Below are positions 9,820-17,997 of a stretch of 64,000 nucleotides of DNA, piece by piece. This stretch comes from CAVPCZ01 sp963702445 (GTDB lineage Bacteria > Bacteroidota > Ignavibacteria > UBA10030 > UBA6906): positions 124,001 to 188,000 of the forward strand of contig CAVPCZ010000018.1 of assembly GCA_963702445.1 (NCBI GenBank). The letters run 5' to 3'. The position numbers and the translations under genes are program-made. Every line of letters begins with the position of its first letter. The stretch's first letter is position 1. A model generated the notes under the pieces. The model saw only the letters and a program-made list of their open reading frames with translations, had not been told where the DNA came from and made no database searches.

Positions 9820-9972
9820 TTGACAGCGGGCGCGATCTTCTGGTTGGTCGTTTTCTGTACTTCGGTGCTGCTCTTCTTCGTCGTTGCGACCGTCATTGCC
9901 ATCCACGGTGTAGGTGATCTCCGCCGGCTCCTGAAAGGGTCACGGGGGAAAGAGGACGCTCAGCAGCGCTGA
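9820..9972 (+). CDS. Small single-pass membrane protein, 50 residues
   Basis: A short frame opens with TTG at 9820, preceded by AGAGGA. It encodes MTAGAIFWLVVFCTSVLLFF and a further hydrophobic stretch, then a basic tail ending KGSRGKEDAQQR. This is one membrane helix with a positive cytoplasmic end. It follows the lyase gene by 36 bases in the same direction and ends just before a strong hairpin, so it is probably the last gene of the uronate operon. Size and shape recall the small accessory subunits that partner secondary transporters, but no homology can be claimed. Coding status is inferred from hydrophobicity and position only. Confidence 0.45.
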   Translation: MTAGAIFWLVVFCTSVLLFFVVATVIAIHGVGDLRRLLKGSRGKEDAQQR

Positions 9973-9974
9973 CC

Positions 9975-10047
9975 GCAATCCGGGCTCCACGTACCGCACT
10001 TCCGGCTCCGCTGACCGCGCCCGGAGCCCCCGTGGATTGCCCTTTTC
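9975..10047 (+). terminator. Hairpin with T-rich tail ending the lyase operon
   Basis: Arms GCAATCC (9975-9981) and GGGCTCC (9982-9988) pair with GGAGCCC (10023-10029) and GGATTGC (10034-10040), with a 4-base bulge. CCTTTTCTT follows. It lies directly after the small membrane protein gene and just before the lysS promoter. Confidence 0.55.
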
Positions 10048-10076
10048 TTGCATCTTGCACGCATTCTCCCTACTTT
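10048..10076 (+). promoter_or_regulatory. Sigma70-like promoter for lysS
   Basis: TTGCAT (10048-10053), 17 bases, then TACTTT (10071-10076). This would start transcription near 10083, about 35 bases before the TTG start of lysS. Confidence 0.45.
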
Positions 10077-10117
10077 TTGTTTCAGCACACACACATTCCA
10101 CCCTCACGGAGTTCCGT

Positions 10118-11630
10118 TTGGAAGAGAAACACGATATTCCTGACATCAACAGCCCTCATGCTCCGACGGCGCGAAGAGCTGGAAGAGCTCAAACGCCGCG
10201 GCATCAATCCGTACCCGCATGCATTCGACCGGAACGCGTGGTCGGCAGAGGTGAAGGAGTCGTACAAGGACGATCAGCCGCAACGGGATGTGGCGGTGGC
10301 CGGCCGGGTGATGTCGCTGCGCCGGATGGGCAAGGCGTCGTTCTGTCATATCGAAGATTCCCGCGGCCGCATTCAGGTATACCTGAAGCGCGACGAGCTG
10401 GGGGATGTCTACGACGGCTTCAAGCTGATGGACATCGGCGACATCATCGGTGTCGAAGGGTTTGTCTTCCGCACAAAGACCGGGGAGGTATCGATTCACG
10501 CCCGGAGCCTGGTACTGCTTGCCAAATCCCTCCGTCCGATTCCCACACCAAAAGAGAAGACGGACGAGCAGGGGAATACCGTGGTGTACGACGAATTTGT
10601 CGACAAGGAATTGCGGTACCGCCAGCGGTACGTCGATCTGGTGGTCAATCCCGGGGTGCGGGAAGTCTTCGTCAAGCGGGCCCGGATCATCTCCACGGTG
10701 CGTGCTTTCCTCGACGGTCTGGGGTTTCTTGAGGTGGAGACCCCGATCCTGCAACCGCTCTACGGCGGGGCCTTCGCACGGCCGTTTGTCACGCATCACA
10801 ACGCGCTGGACATCGATCTGTACCTGCGGATTGCCGACGAGCTGTATCTCAAGAGACTGATCGTCGGCGGGTTTGACGGCGTGTACGAGATCTCCAAGGA
10901 CTTCCGGAACGAGGGGATGGACAAGTCCCACAACCCCGAATTCACCATGCTGGAGGTGTATGTCGCGTACCGCGACTACCGGTGGATGATGGGGATGGTG
11001 GAGGAGATGGTGGCCTCGGTGGCGAAGGCCCTGAACGGTTCAACCCGTGTGACCATCGGCGACCGGGAGATTGATTTTGCCGCGCCGTGGAAGCGCATCA
11101 GCATGTTCGATGCCATCAGGGAGTATACGGGCGTTGCGTTGCGGGGATTGAGTGTGAACGAACTCCGGGCGGCGGCAAAGGGGTTGCATGTGGATGTCGC
11201 GCCGACGGACGGGGCCGGAAGGATCATCGACGAGATCTTCAGCGAGAAGGTCGAGCACCATCTGATCCAGCCCACGTTCATTACCGACTACCCCGTGGAA
11301 ATGTCCCCTCTGGCCAAACGGCACCGGAGTGAAGAGGGACTGGTGGAGCGGTTCGAAGCGATCTGCAACGGTCACGAAATCTGCAACGCCTTCACCGAGC
11401 TGAACGATCCCCTGGACCAGCGGTCGCGGTTCGATGAACAGATGCGTGCGCGGGCGCGGGGGGAAGACGAAGTGCAGCCGCTGGACGAGGATTTTCTGCG
11501 GGCACTGGAGTACGGCATGCCGCCGACTTCGGGTCTCGGCATCGGCATCGACCGCCTGACCATGCTGCTCACGGCGCAGGAATCCATCCGGGACGTCATC
11601 TTCTTTCCACAAATGAAGCCCGAACGATGA
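10118..11630 (+). CDS. lysS: Lysyl-tRNA synthetase, class II (one frameshift near the start)
   Basis: Attaches lysine to tRNA-Lys. The N-terminal OB-fold binds the anticodon (VAVAGRVMSLRRMGKASFCHI) and the class II catalytic core follows: motif 2 around YEISKDFRNEGMDKSHNPEFTMLE and motif 3 in SGLGIGIDRLTMLLT. The best start is TTG at 10118, six bases after GGAG, giving MEEKHDIPDINS. One extra C in CCC at 10153-10155 must be removed to continue into LMLRRREELEELKRRGINPYP. An ATG at 10158 exists but lacks a ribosome site and would truncate the conserved leader. The stop overlaps the TonB receptor start (ATGA). About 504 residues. Assignment is certain; the frame break is probably a sequence error. 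Confidence 0.95.
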
Positions 11631-14140
11631 GGGTTGCCGTCATCCCGGTGTTGTTGTGTGTCGCCCTGGCGGCGAACGCCGGCACGAACGGAATTCTCGA
11701 AGGTACGGTGACGGACAGGCGGACCGGTGAAGCGCTGCCGGGGGTCAACGTGGTGTTGACAGGGCTCAAGCTCGGTGCCACGACCGGCCCCGACGGGTAC
11801 TTTGCGGTGCTCAATGTCCGGGCGGGGAGCTATGAAATCCGCTGCACGCACATCGGCTACCAGTCGATCGTCCGCAGAAATGTGGTCATCCACCCCGACC
11901 TCCGCACCCGGCTGAGTGTTGAGCTTGAACCGACCGACGTGACCCTTGAAGAGATGGTGGTCACGCAGGAGAAACCGCTTATCCAGCGGGACATCACCGC
12001 GACAACCTATACGGTGAGCGGGGAGGATGTGCAGCTGCTCCCGGTCGACAATGTTGCCGACGCGGTCCGTCTCAAACCCGGCGTGACCATCGAAGGGAAC
12101 TTCCGGGGAGGGAAGACCACGGAGGTGCTCTATCTTGTCGACGGCCTTCCGGTGCAGGATCTCCTGAGCGGAGAACGGGGTGCGACTCTTCCCAACAGTT
12201 CCATCACCGGTATGAGCATCTACACCGGCGGGTTCGAGGCGGAGTACGGCAATGCTCTTTCCGGCGTGGTGAACATCGTGAGCAAGACGGGGACGGACGA
12301 CCAGCACTGGTTCCTGCGCGCGGACAAGGACAATCTCTTCGGCGGGACGCAAAACAGCCGCACGACGGATTGGGAATTGTCCGCTTCGGGGCCGATCGTG
12401 CGGGAGTCGGTGCACTATCTTGTCGCGGTGACGGGGCTGCTCACGGACACGCGCTGGTGGCAGGACTTCCAGCACACGTCCGTGACCGGGCCCGTGGACC
12501 GGACCATCAACGGCTTCGGCAAGATCGACTACCAGATCGACCCGACGCTCCGTCTGGGACTTCAGGTGCTGGTGTCGGATCATGACTGGCACGACTATGA
12601 ATTCCCCTGGCGCTTCAACCTGGACGGCCTGCCGCCGGAACAGCGCACCTCCAACCGGATTGCCGCAATCCTTTCCCATTCCCCTTCGGAATCGTTCTTC
12701 TACACCGCCAGCCTGAACCGCTTTTTCGTCCGCTCCCGGATAGGATCCGGGGAGAAGACGGACATGCCGGTGAACGATCCCTACCAGTATGACTTCTTCC
12801 TGCGGTACATTGTGGACGGTCAGCGCACCTGGTGGAGCAGCTCCGGGCAGGAAAGCTACGGCCTGCGGTTCGACGGCACAGTCAACCTGAGCAGAACCCA
12901 GATCCTCAAATTCGGCGGTGAGCTCACGCTGTTCGACCTGGAATCGGATCTGGTGAAGCAGGAGCCCCGGCTGACGTACTTCGGGAAGCCCCTGGTGAAT
13001 GAACCGCAGATCACCTTTCTTTCGACATACAACTATCACCCGAGCTCCGGATCGCTCTACGCGCAATCCAAGATCGATATCCCCGCCGAGGGCGTCCTGC
13101 TGACCTTCGGTCTCCGGTATGATTTCCTGGATCCGCGGGCCGAGCGTCCCCAGGTGGAAGCGATCCCCCGTGCGGACACGGCGTACACCTTCCGCGTTGC
13201 AGGCATGACCCCCGCATCGTTCAAGCAGCAGGTGAGTCCCCGCTTCGGTGCGGCCATGCAGATCGCCGAACGCGGCTACCTGTTCGTCAACCTGGGATGG
13301 TATTTCCAGTACCCGCTCTTCGATTATCTCTATACAGGGCTTGACCGCGTGGGGCTGGCCAAGGGCATCAGTGCGATCACGGGGAATCCCGACCTGGAGC
13401 CCGAACGGACAAAGGTCTGGGAGCTCAGCCTGAAGTATGCGCTGCCGTTCGATATCGTGGCGTCGGGGACGTATTTCCGGAAGGAGAGCAGCAATCTTGT
13501 GGATACGAAAACGTTCATCCCCGGCGACAGCAAGCTTGCCGGCGGATTCGGATTTTCCGAATACGTGAACAACCCGTACGGCGAAGCATCGGGTTTCGAA
13601 CTGGTTATTTCCCGTGACAGGGGAGCCTGGCTGACCGGGGAGCTGTCCTATGCCTATATGGTGGCGGAGGGTGTGAGCGGAAGTGCTACTGATGGATTCT
13701 ACATTGCTCAATACGGACTGCCGCCGGGGCAGCGCGTCTATCCGTTGAGCTGGGACCAGCGACATACCGTAAAGGGGGTGGTCTTGCTGAGACTGCCATG
13801 GGAAATGGATATCAACACGGTGTTCGAATGGCATACAGGCCGTCCGTATACCTTCTATCCCACAAGTACGGGCTTTGAAGAGATCGACGGCGGCGTTTTT
13901 CTCCAGAACAACGCGCGTATGTCCGCGTACACCAATGTGGACCTGCGCGCGGAACAGCGCTTCCAGTTTTCCTGGTGGCCGGGCGCGGTGATGGCCGTGT
14001 ACGTCGACTGCCGCAATCTCCTCAACGAACAGAATGTCCGCTGGGTGGATTCCAACGGACTGGAGGGAGGGGAGCTGGGCGATCCGTCGGGATACTACAC
14101 CGGCCGGAGAACGAGCCTGGGTGTCCGTGTTGTCTTTTAG
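11627..14140 (+). CDS. TonB-dependent outer-membrane receptor with N-terminal carboxypeptidase-like domain
   Basis: 837 residues, intact. A signal peptide (VIPVLLCVALAANAG) is followed by a CarboxypepD_reg-like Ig domain (ILEGTVTDRRTGEALPGVNV), then the plug (LIQRDITATTYTVSGED and DNVADAVRLKPGV). EYGNALSGVVNIVSKTG follows, then a 22-strand-type barrel ending in GRRTSLGVRVVF. This is the SusC-like/oligopeptide-like architecture of Bacteroidota. It would import a large substrate across the outer membrane with TonB energy; the substrate is unknown. No SusD follows; instead a lipoprotein gene and a GH57 amylase-family gene come next. Its ATG overlaps the lysS stop, so it shares the lysS transcript. 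Confidence 0.88.
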   Translation: MRVAVIPVLLCVALAANAGTNGILEGTVTDRRTGEALPGVNVVLTGLKLGATTGPDGYFAVLNVRAGSYEIRCTHIGYQSIVRRNVVIHPDLRTRLSVELEPTDVTLEEMVVTQEKPLIQRDITATTYTVSGEDVQLLPVDNVADAVRLKPGVTIEGNFRGGKTTEVLYLVDGLPVQDLLSGERGATLPNSSITGMSIYTGGFEAEYGNALSGVVNIVSKTGTDDQHWFLRADKDNLFGGTQNSRTTDWELSASGPIVRESVHYLVAVTGLLTDTRWWQDFQHTSVTGPVDRTINGFGKIDYQIDPTLRLGLQVLVSDHDWHDYEFPWRFNLDGLPPEQRTSNRIAAILSHSPSESFFYTASLNRFFVRSRIGSGEKTDMPVNDPYQYDFFLRYIVDGQRTWWSSSGQESYGLRFDGTVNLSRTQILKFGGELTLFDLESDLVKQEPRLTYFGKPLVNEPQITFLSTYNYHPSSGSLYAQSKIDIPAEGVLLTFGLRYDFLDPRAERPQVEAIPRADTAYTFRVAGMTPASFKQQVSPRFGAAMQIAERGYLFVNLGWYFQYPLFDYLYTGLDRVGLAKGISAITGNPDLEPERTKVWELSLKYALPFDIVASGTYFRKESSNLVDTKTFIPGDSKLAGGFGFSEYVNNPYGEASGFELVISRDRGAWLTGELSYAYMVAEGVSGSATDGFYIAQYGLPPGQRVYPLSWDQRHTVKGVVLLRLPWEMDINTVFEWHTGRPYTFYPTSTGFEEIDGGVFLQNNARMSAYTNVDLRAEQRFQFSWWPGAVMAVYVDCRNLLNEQNVRWVDSNGLEGGELGDPSGYYTGRRTSLGVRVVF

Positions 14141-14386
14141 GGGGTGGTGTTTTCATGCGTTCACACATACTGCGGGTTTGTCCATCGTGACATTGTCATG
14201 ACTGCCCGGGGAAGGCACGAACAACAAGGACGCGTCAGAGGACGCGCAATCGCCGCACACGACGGCGGGGCGGGGATGCGTGCGGCGATGCGTGCCGCAA
14301 ACCTGTTTGCTGTGTGGCTGCGTTCTTCGAGGCTGATGGCCGCCAAGATACCTGGTTCATGGCGGCATGGTTCCGGGCCGGCCGGC

Positions 14387-15010
14387 GTGAGGTTGCTGAC
14401 CGCGTGGTTGTGTGCGACGGTATTGCCCGCCGTTGTGTCCGCACTGCTGTGGGCGGGGTGCGACGAGTCGCTCCCCCCGCGGGTTGACCCGCCGGAGGTG
14501 CTCCACCCGGATGTCCGGATGGTCGGGAGCACCATCAGTCTCATGGGATACGACCATGACACCCTTTTCACAGGCGGCAACGTCCGGCTTTCCATGACGA
14601 ACGTCTATGACGAGGTGCTGTCCGAGGATGCGCTCATCCGCGCCACCGTGACCCTTTATCTCAAAGTGAAACCCGACTCGGTGCGGACTCTGCACCTCGG
14701 CCGGGACGACCTTGTTGCTCCGCCCGGGTTTTACGGGCCGGTGCTGACCATCGGTGTGAAGGAACGCGTCGAGTTGCTCGCGGTATGGGACCAGCGGACG
14801 GACAACGGCACGCCGTTCTGGACATTTCCCCGGTATCACGAAGCCTTTGACAGCAAGGGCCGGTCGTACTATCAATCGGATACCCTTTCCATGGTGGTGA
14901 CCACATCGATGCAGGTGTTCGAGAGGGTGCAGCCCCTCGAGATCGTCCAGCGGGAATTGCCGGTGGTGTACGAGATTTATTTTCTGGAACCTCCTCCGCC
15001 TCCGAACTAA
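14387..15010 (+). CDS. Putative lipoprotein of unknown function
   Basis: From GTG 14387 the protein reads MRLLTAWLCATVLPAVVSALLWAGC, a signal peptide ending in the lipobox WAGC, so the mature protein is predicted to be lipid-anchored after Cys. The frame is open back to 14144, but that extension has no ribosome site and an atypical Arg-rich composition, so the shorter start is preferred. The mature 180 residues have beta-rich text (VRLSMTNVYDEVLSEDALIRATVTLYLKV) and end in a run of prolines (EPPPPPN). No family recognised. Its place between a TonB receptor and a GH57 enzyme suggests a surface or periplasmic partner of the receptor. Confidence 0.6.
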   Translation: MRLLTAWLCATVLPAVVSALLWAGCDESLPPRVDPPEVLHPDVRMVGSTISLMGYDHDTLFTGGNVRLSMTNVYDEVLSEDALIRATVTLYLKVKPDSVRTLHLGRDDLVAPPGFYGPVLTIGVKERVELLAVWDQRTDNGTPFWTFPRYHEAFDSKGRSYYQSDTLSMVVTTSMQVFERVQPLEIVQRELPVVYEIYFLEPPPPPN

Positions 15011-15017
15011 GGACCCC

Positions 15018-17150
15018 ATGTCCCACGTCAACTTCGCCTTCGCCGTTCACAACCACCAGCCGGCCGGGAACTTCGATACGGTCTTCGAAGAGGCCTACCG
15101 GCATTCGTACGAACCCTTCCTCGAGGTGCTGGAACGGCATCCCGCTGTCAAGTGCACACAGCACTGGACAGGGACGCTGCTGGAATGGCTCCTGCGGGTT
15201 CACCCGGAGTTCGTTGAACGGATGCGCGCGCTCGTCCAGCGCGGACAGCTGGAGTTGCTCACCGGTGCCTACTATGAAGCGATCCTTGCCGTCATCCCGG
15301 AGGCGGACCGCATCGGACAGATCCGGAAACTCACCGACCTGATCCATACCACATTCGGCTTCAGACCGCGCGGGATGTGGCTGGCCGAACGCGTGTGGGA
15401 ACCGCACCTGGCGGCGTCTCTCGCCCGTGCGGGAGTGGAGTTTGTTGTCGTGGACGATACGCACTTCAGGCACGCGGGGTTGACCGACGACGAGCTGCTC
15501 GGATACTACATCACAGAAGAGCTCGGCGAGACCCTGAAAATCCTGCCCATAGACAAGACCCTCCGGTACACCATCCCGTTCCGGCCTGTCGAGGAGACGC
15601 TCAGGTACTTCACCTCAACCGCCTCGGCGGAGGGTTCCCATATTGTCATACATGCCGATGACGGTGAGAAATTCGGCATCTGGCCGAAGACCCACAAGCA
15701 TGTCTATGGTGACGGGTGGCTGGAATCCTTCTGTGCTATGGTGGAAGGGGAAGGGACACTCGTAAGGCCGGTCCATCTCGGGGAAGTCGTTGATTCCTTC
15801 CCGCCCCAGGGGCGTCTCTACCTTCCCACGGACTCCTACAGCGAGATGACGAAGTGGGTCCTTCCGGCGCCGGTTGCTCTCCGGCTGGAGGATTTTGAGC
15901 AAACACTCCGGAGCACGGGAGCACTGGAAGCCAATGGTATGTTCGTGAGGGGCGGATTCTGGCGCAATTTCCTCACGAAGTACCCCGAGGCGAATCAGAT
16001 GCACAAGAAGATGCTCCGGGTTTCCGCACGCCTCCATGAGATCGAAGGAAGAGGCGTGGTTCCACAGAAAGCATACGATCTCCTCTGGGCGGGCCAATGC
16101 AACGATTCCCTCTGGCACGGGCTCTTCGGGGGCGTCTATCTGCCCAATCTCCGGTTTCCGTTGTTCAGGAATCTCCTCCGGGCGGAGCGTTTGCTGGATG
16201 ACCTGGAACGTGTCCGGAGCATAAAGACGGCAGTGGAAGATTTCGACTGCGACGGCCATGATGAAGTTGTTGTCGAATCTCCTGTTATGGATTTTTGCTT
16301 CAAGCCGGTTCTCGGGGGAAGCCTCGTGGAGCTGGACTACAAACCGGGGTCCGTGAATCTTCTGGACATACTCAGCCGGCGGGAAGAAGCATCGCATCAA
16401 AGACTCCTGAGAGCGATCCGGAGCCATGAGTCGGGGAGTGGCTGGGATGAACTGATGGCGAAAGAGAAAAACCTCCATGAGTACCTGCATTTTGACTGGT
16501 ACAGGCATGCTTCTTTCGTGGATCACTTCTTCGCCGGCGGAACAGGCATGAAAGGGCTGCTCCACTGCGATTACGGAGAACTCGGTGACTTCGTGAATCA
16601 ACCTTACCGGAGCACGGTCGACGGGACGCCGGAGCATGTCATCGTTGAATTTGAGCGGTCGGGAGCACTCTGGATCGCCGGTTTGAAGCACAAACTCCGG
16701 GTCAGGAAGACATTCCGCTACACGGTCGCATCAAACGCCTTCACCGTGGACTACTGTGTCGAGAACCTTGAAAGTTCCCCAATAGACATCCATTTCGGTG
16801 TAGAGCTGGCGCTGGGGGGAATGGCCGGAGACGCTCCTGACCGGTACTATACGATTGACGGGAAGCCGCTTAGGGGGGGCCGGCTGCGTTCGGAGGGCGA
16901 ACATGCTTCAGTCGGGGCATTCGGGGCTACCGACGAGTGGATGAATGTGGACGTGGAGTTCACGCTCGGCCTCCCGGCCGGGCTCTGGCGTTTCCCCATC
17001 GAGACGGTTTCACTTTCAGAGGCAGGATTTGAGCGTCTGTACCAGGGATCGGTCATGATCCCCCACTGGCGGTTCAGGCTTGCACCTGCGGGGAGCACGG
17101 GCGCCAGTTCCTGGTCGGTTCCCATCATACAGACCGTGAGGCAGAGGTGA
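15018..17150 (+). CDS. GH57 4-alpha-glucanotransferase / alpha-amylase
   Basis: 710-residue member of glycoside hydrolase family 57, probably a cytoplasmic 4-alpha-glucanotransferase acting on maltodextrin or glycogen (no signal peptide). The N-terminus FAFAVHNHQPAGNFD carries the family's first His motif. GMWLAERVWEP supplies the nucleophile Glu at residue 124 and HADDGEKFGIWP the catalytic Asp at 214 or 215, closely matching E123/D214 of the Thermococcus litoralis enzyme. The C-terminal half is the beta-sandwich found in these transferases (HFGVELALGGMAGD). The start ATG is eight bases after the lipoprotein gene stop, and the GT2 gene overlaps its end. Confidence 0.88.
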   Translation: MSHVNFAFAVHNHQPAGNFDTVFEEAYRHSYEPFLEVLERHPAVKCTQHWTGTLLEWLLRVHPEFVERMRALVQRGQLELLTGAYYEAILAVIPEADRIGQIRKLTDLIHTTFGFRPRGMWLAERVWEPHLAASLARAGVEFVVVDDTHFRHAGLTDDELLGYYITEELGETLKILPIDKTLRYTIPFRPVEETLRYFTSTASAEGSHIVIHADDGEKFGIWPKTHKHVYGDGWLESFCAMVEGEGTLVRPVHLGEVVDSFPPQGRLYLPTDSYSEMTKWVLPAPVALRLEDFEQTLRSTGALEANGMFVRGGFWRNFLTKYPEANQMHKKMLRVSARLHEIEGRGVVPQKAYDLLWAGQCNDSLWHGLFGGVYLPNLRFPLFRNLLRAERLLDDLERVRSIKTAVEDFDCDGHDEVVVESPVMDFCFKPVLGGSLVELDYKPGSVNLLDILSRREEASHQRLLRAIRSHESGSGWDELMAKEKNLHEYLHFDWYRHASFVDHFFAGGTGMKGLLHCDYGELGDFVNQPYRSTVDGTPEHVIVEFERSGALWIAGLKHKLRVRKTFRYTVASNAFTVDYCVENLESSPIDIHFGVELALGGMAGDAPDRYYTIDGKPLRGGRLRSEGEHASVGAFGATDEWMNVDVEFTLGLPAGLWRFPIETVSLSEAGFERLYQGSVMIPHWRFRLAPAGSTGASSWSVPIIQTVRQR

Positions 17151-17923
17151 CCGGACAAACCCCTGCTACCGGAGGAGCCGCCGTCACGGACCGAGCCCCC
17201 GCGATCAGCGTCATTATTCCCGCTCTGAACGAAGAGAAGCTGCTGGACAGGATACTCTCCCAGTTCACGCCCGACATCATCCGGACGTTCGCCCTGGAGG
17301 TCATCGTGAGCGACGGAGGGAGCACGGACCGGACGCTGGACATCGCTCGTGCGCACGGGGTGCGGATTGTCGAGAATCTGCCCTACGTCAAACAGACAAT
17401 CTCCATGGGCCGCAATGCAGGGGCGCTGCAGGCCCGCGGGGAAGTGCTGGTATTCCTGAATGCGGACACCCGTATCGGGGATGTGTGGCACTTCTTTCGC
17501 AGAATCACCGAGGAGCTCCCCCGGCCGGGTGTCGTGGCGTTGACATGCAGCGTGAAAGTCTACCCCGAGGAGGAGCGCCGGATCGACCGCTGGTTCCACG
17601 GTTTCTACAACTGGTTCTTTTCGATGATGAACAGGGTGGGAATGGGTATGGGCAGAGGGGAGTGTCATGTGATGAGGCGGGAGATCTTTGACCGCGTGCA
17701 CGGATACGCGTCCCGGATTGCCGCAGGCGAAGACTACGACATGTTCCGCCGTCTCGAACACCTGGGAACGATCCGGTTCCTGTACGACGTTGTGGTCCTT
17801 GAATCGCCCCGGCGGTACAGGAAGTACGGCTATCTGTACGTGACGGCGTCCTGGTTCATGAACTTCCTCGCCGTTTTCTTCCTCCGGAGGTCGATTCTGA
17901 GCGAATGGAAACCGGTTCGCTGA
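17147..17923 (+). CDS. Family 2 glycosyltransferase
   Basis: 258 residues with the GT-A nucleotide-sugar domain: ISVIIPALNEEKLLDRIL, IVSDGGSTDRTLDIA, and FLNADTRIG (DXD-like metal site). A GEDYDMFRRLEHLG acceptor-side motif follows, and a C-terminal hydrophobic segment (YVTASWFMNFLAVFFL) probably anchors it to the membrane. The GTG start at 17147 overlaps the GH57 stop with no room for a spaced ribosome site, so translational coupling or a slightly later start is possible. It may act in polysaccharide or glycolipid assembly; donor and acceptor are unknown. Confidence 0.8.
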   Translation: MTGQTPATGGAAVTDRAPAISVIIPALNEEKLLDRILSQFTPDIIRTFALEVIVSDGGSTDRTLDIARAHGVRIVENLPYVKQTISMGRNAGALQARGEVLVFLNADTRIGDVWHFFRRITEELPRPGVVALTCSVKVYPEEERRIDRWFHGFYNWFFSMMNRVGMGMGRGECHVMRREIFDRVHGYASRIAAGEDYDMFRRLEHLGTIRFLYDVVVLESPRRYRKYGYLYVTASWFMNFLAVFFLRRSILSEWKPVR

Positions 17924-17926
17924 GGT

Positions 17927-17955
17927 TTGACTTTCAGCGGGAATCTTAATACACT
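17927..17955 (+). promoter_or_regulatory. Sigma70-like promoter for the CtpA-type protease gene
   Basis: TTGACT (17927-17932), exactly 17 bases, TACACT (17950-17955). The region downstream is AT-rich, and an AGGGAG ribosome site (17985-17990) sits seven bases before the ATG at 17998. Confidence 0.65.
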
Positions 17956-17997
17956 ATTTAATAGGGGTTTATTACGGTCTGAACAGGGAGCACAGGC

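Noticed and set aside
11372..13834. An 820-residue minus-strand open frame opposite lysS and the TonB receptor
   Set aside because: Spans two well-supported genes on the other strand and shows low-complexity His/Arg/Pro-rich text; no start or family signal.
14144..14386. N-terminal extension of the lipoprotein
   Set aside because: Arg/Ala-rich text without a ribosome site precedes a complete lipoprotein signal; more likely untranslated.
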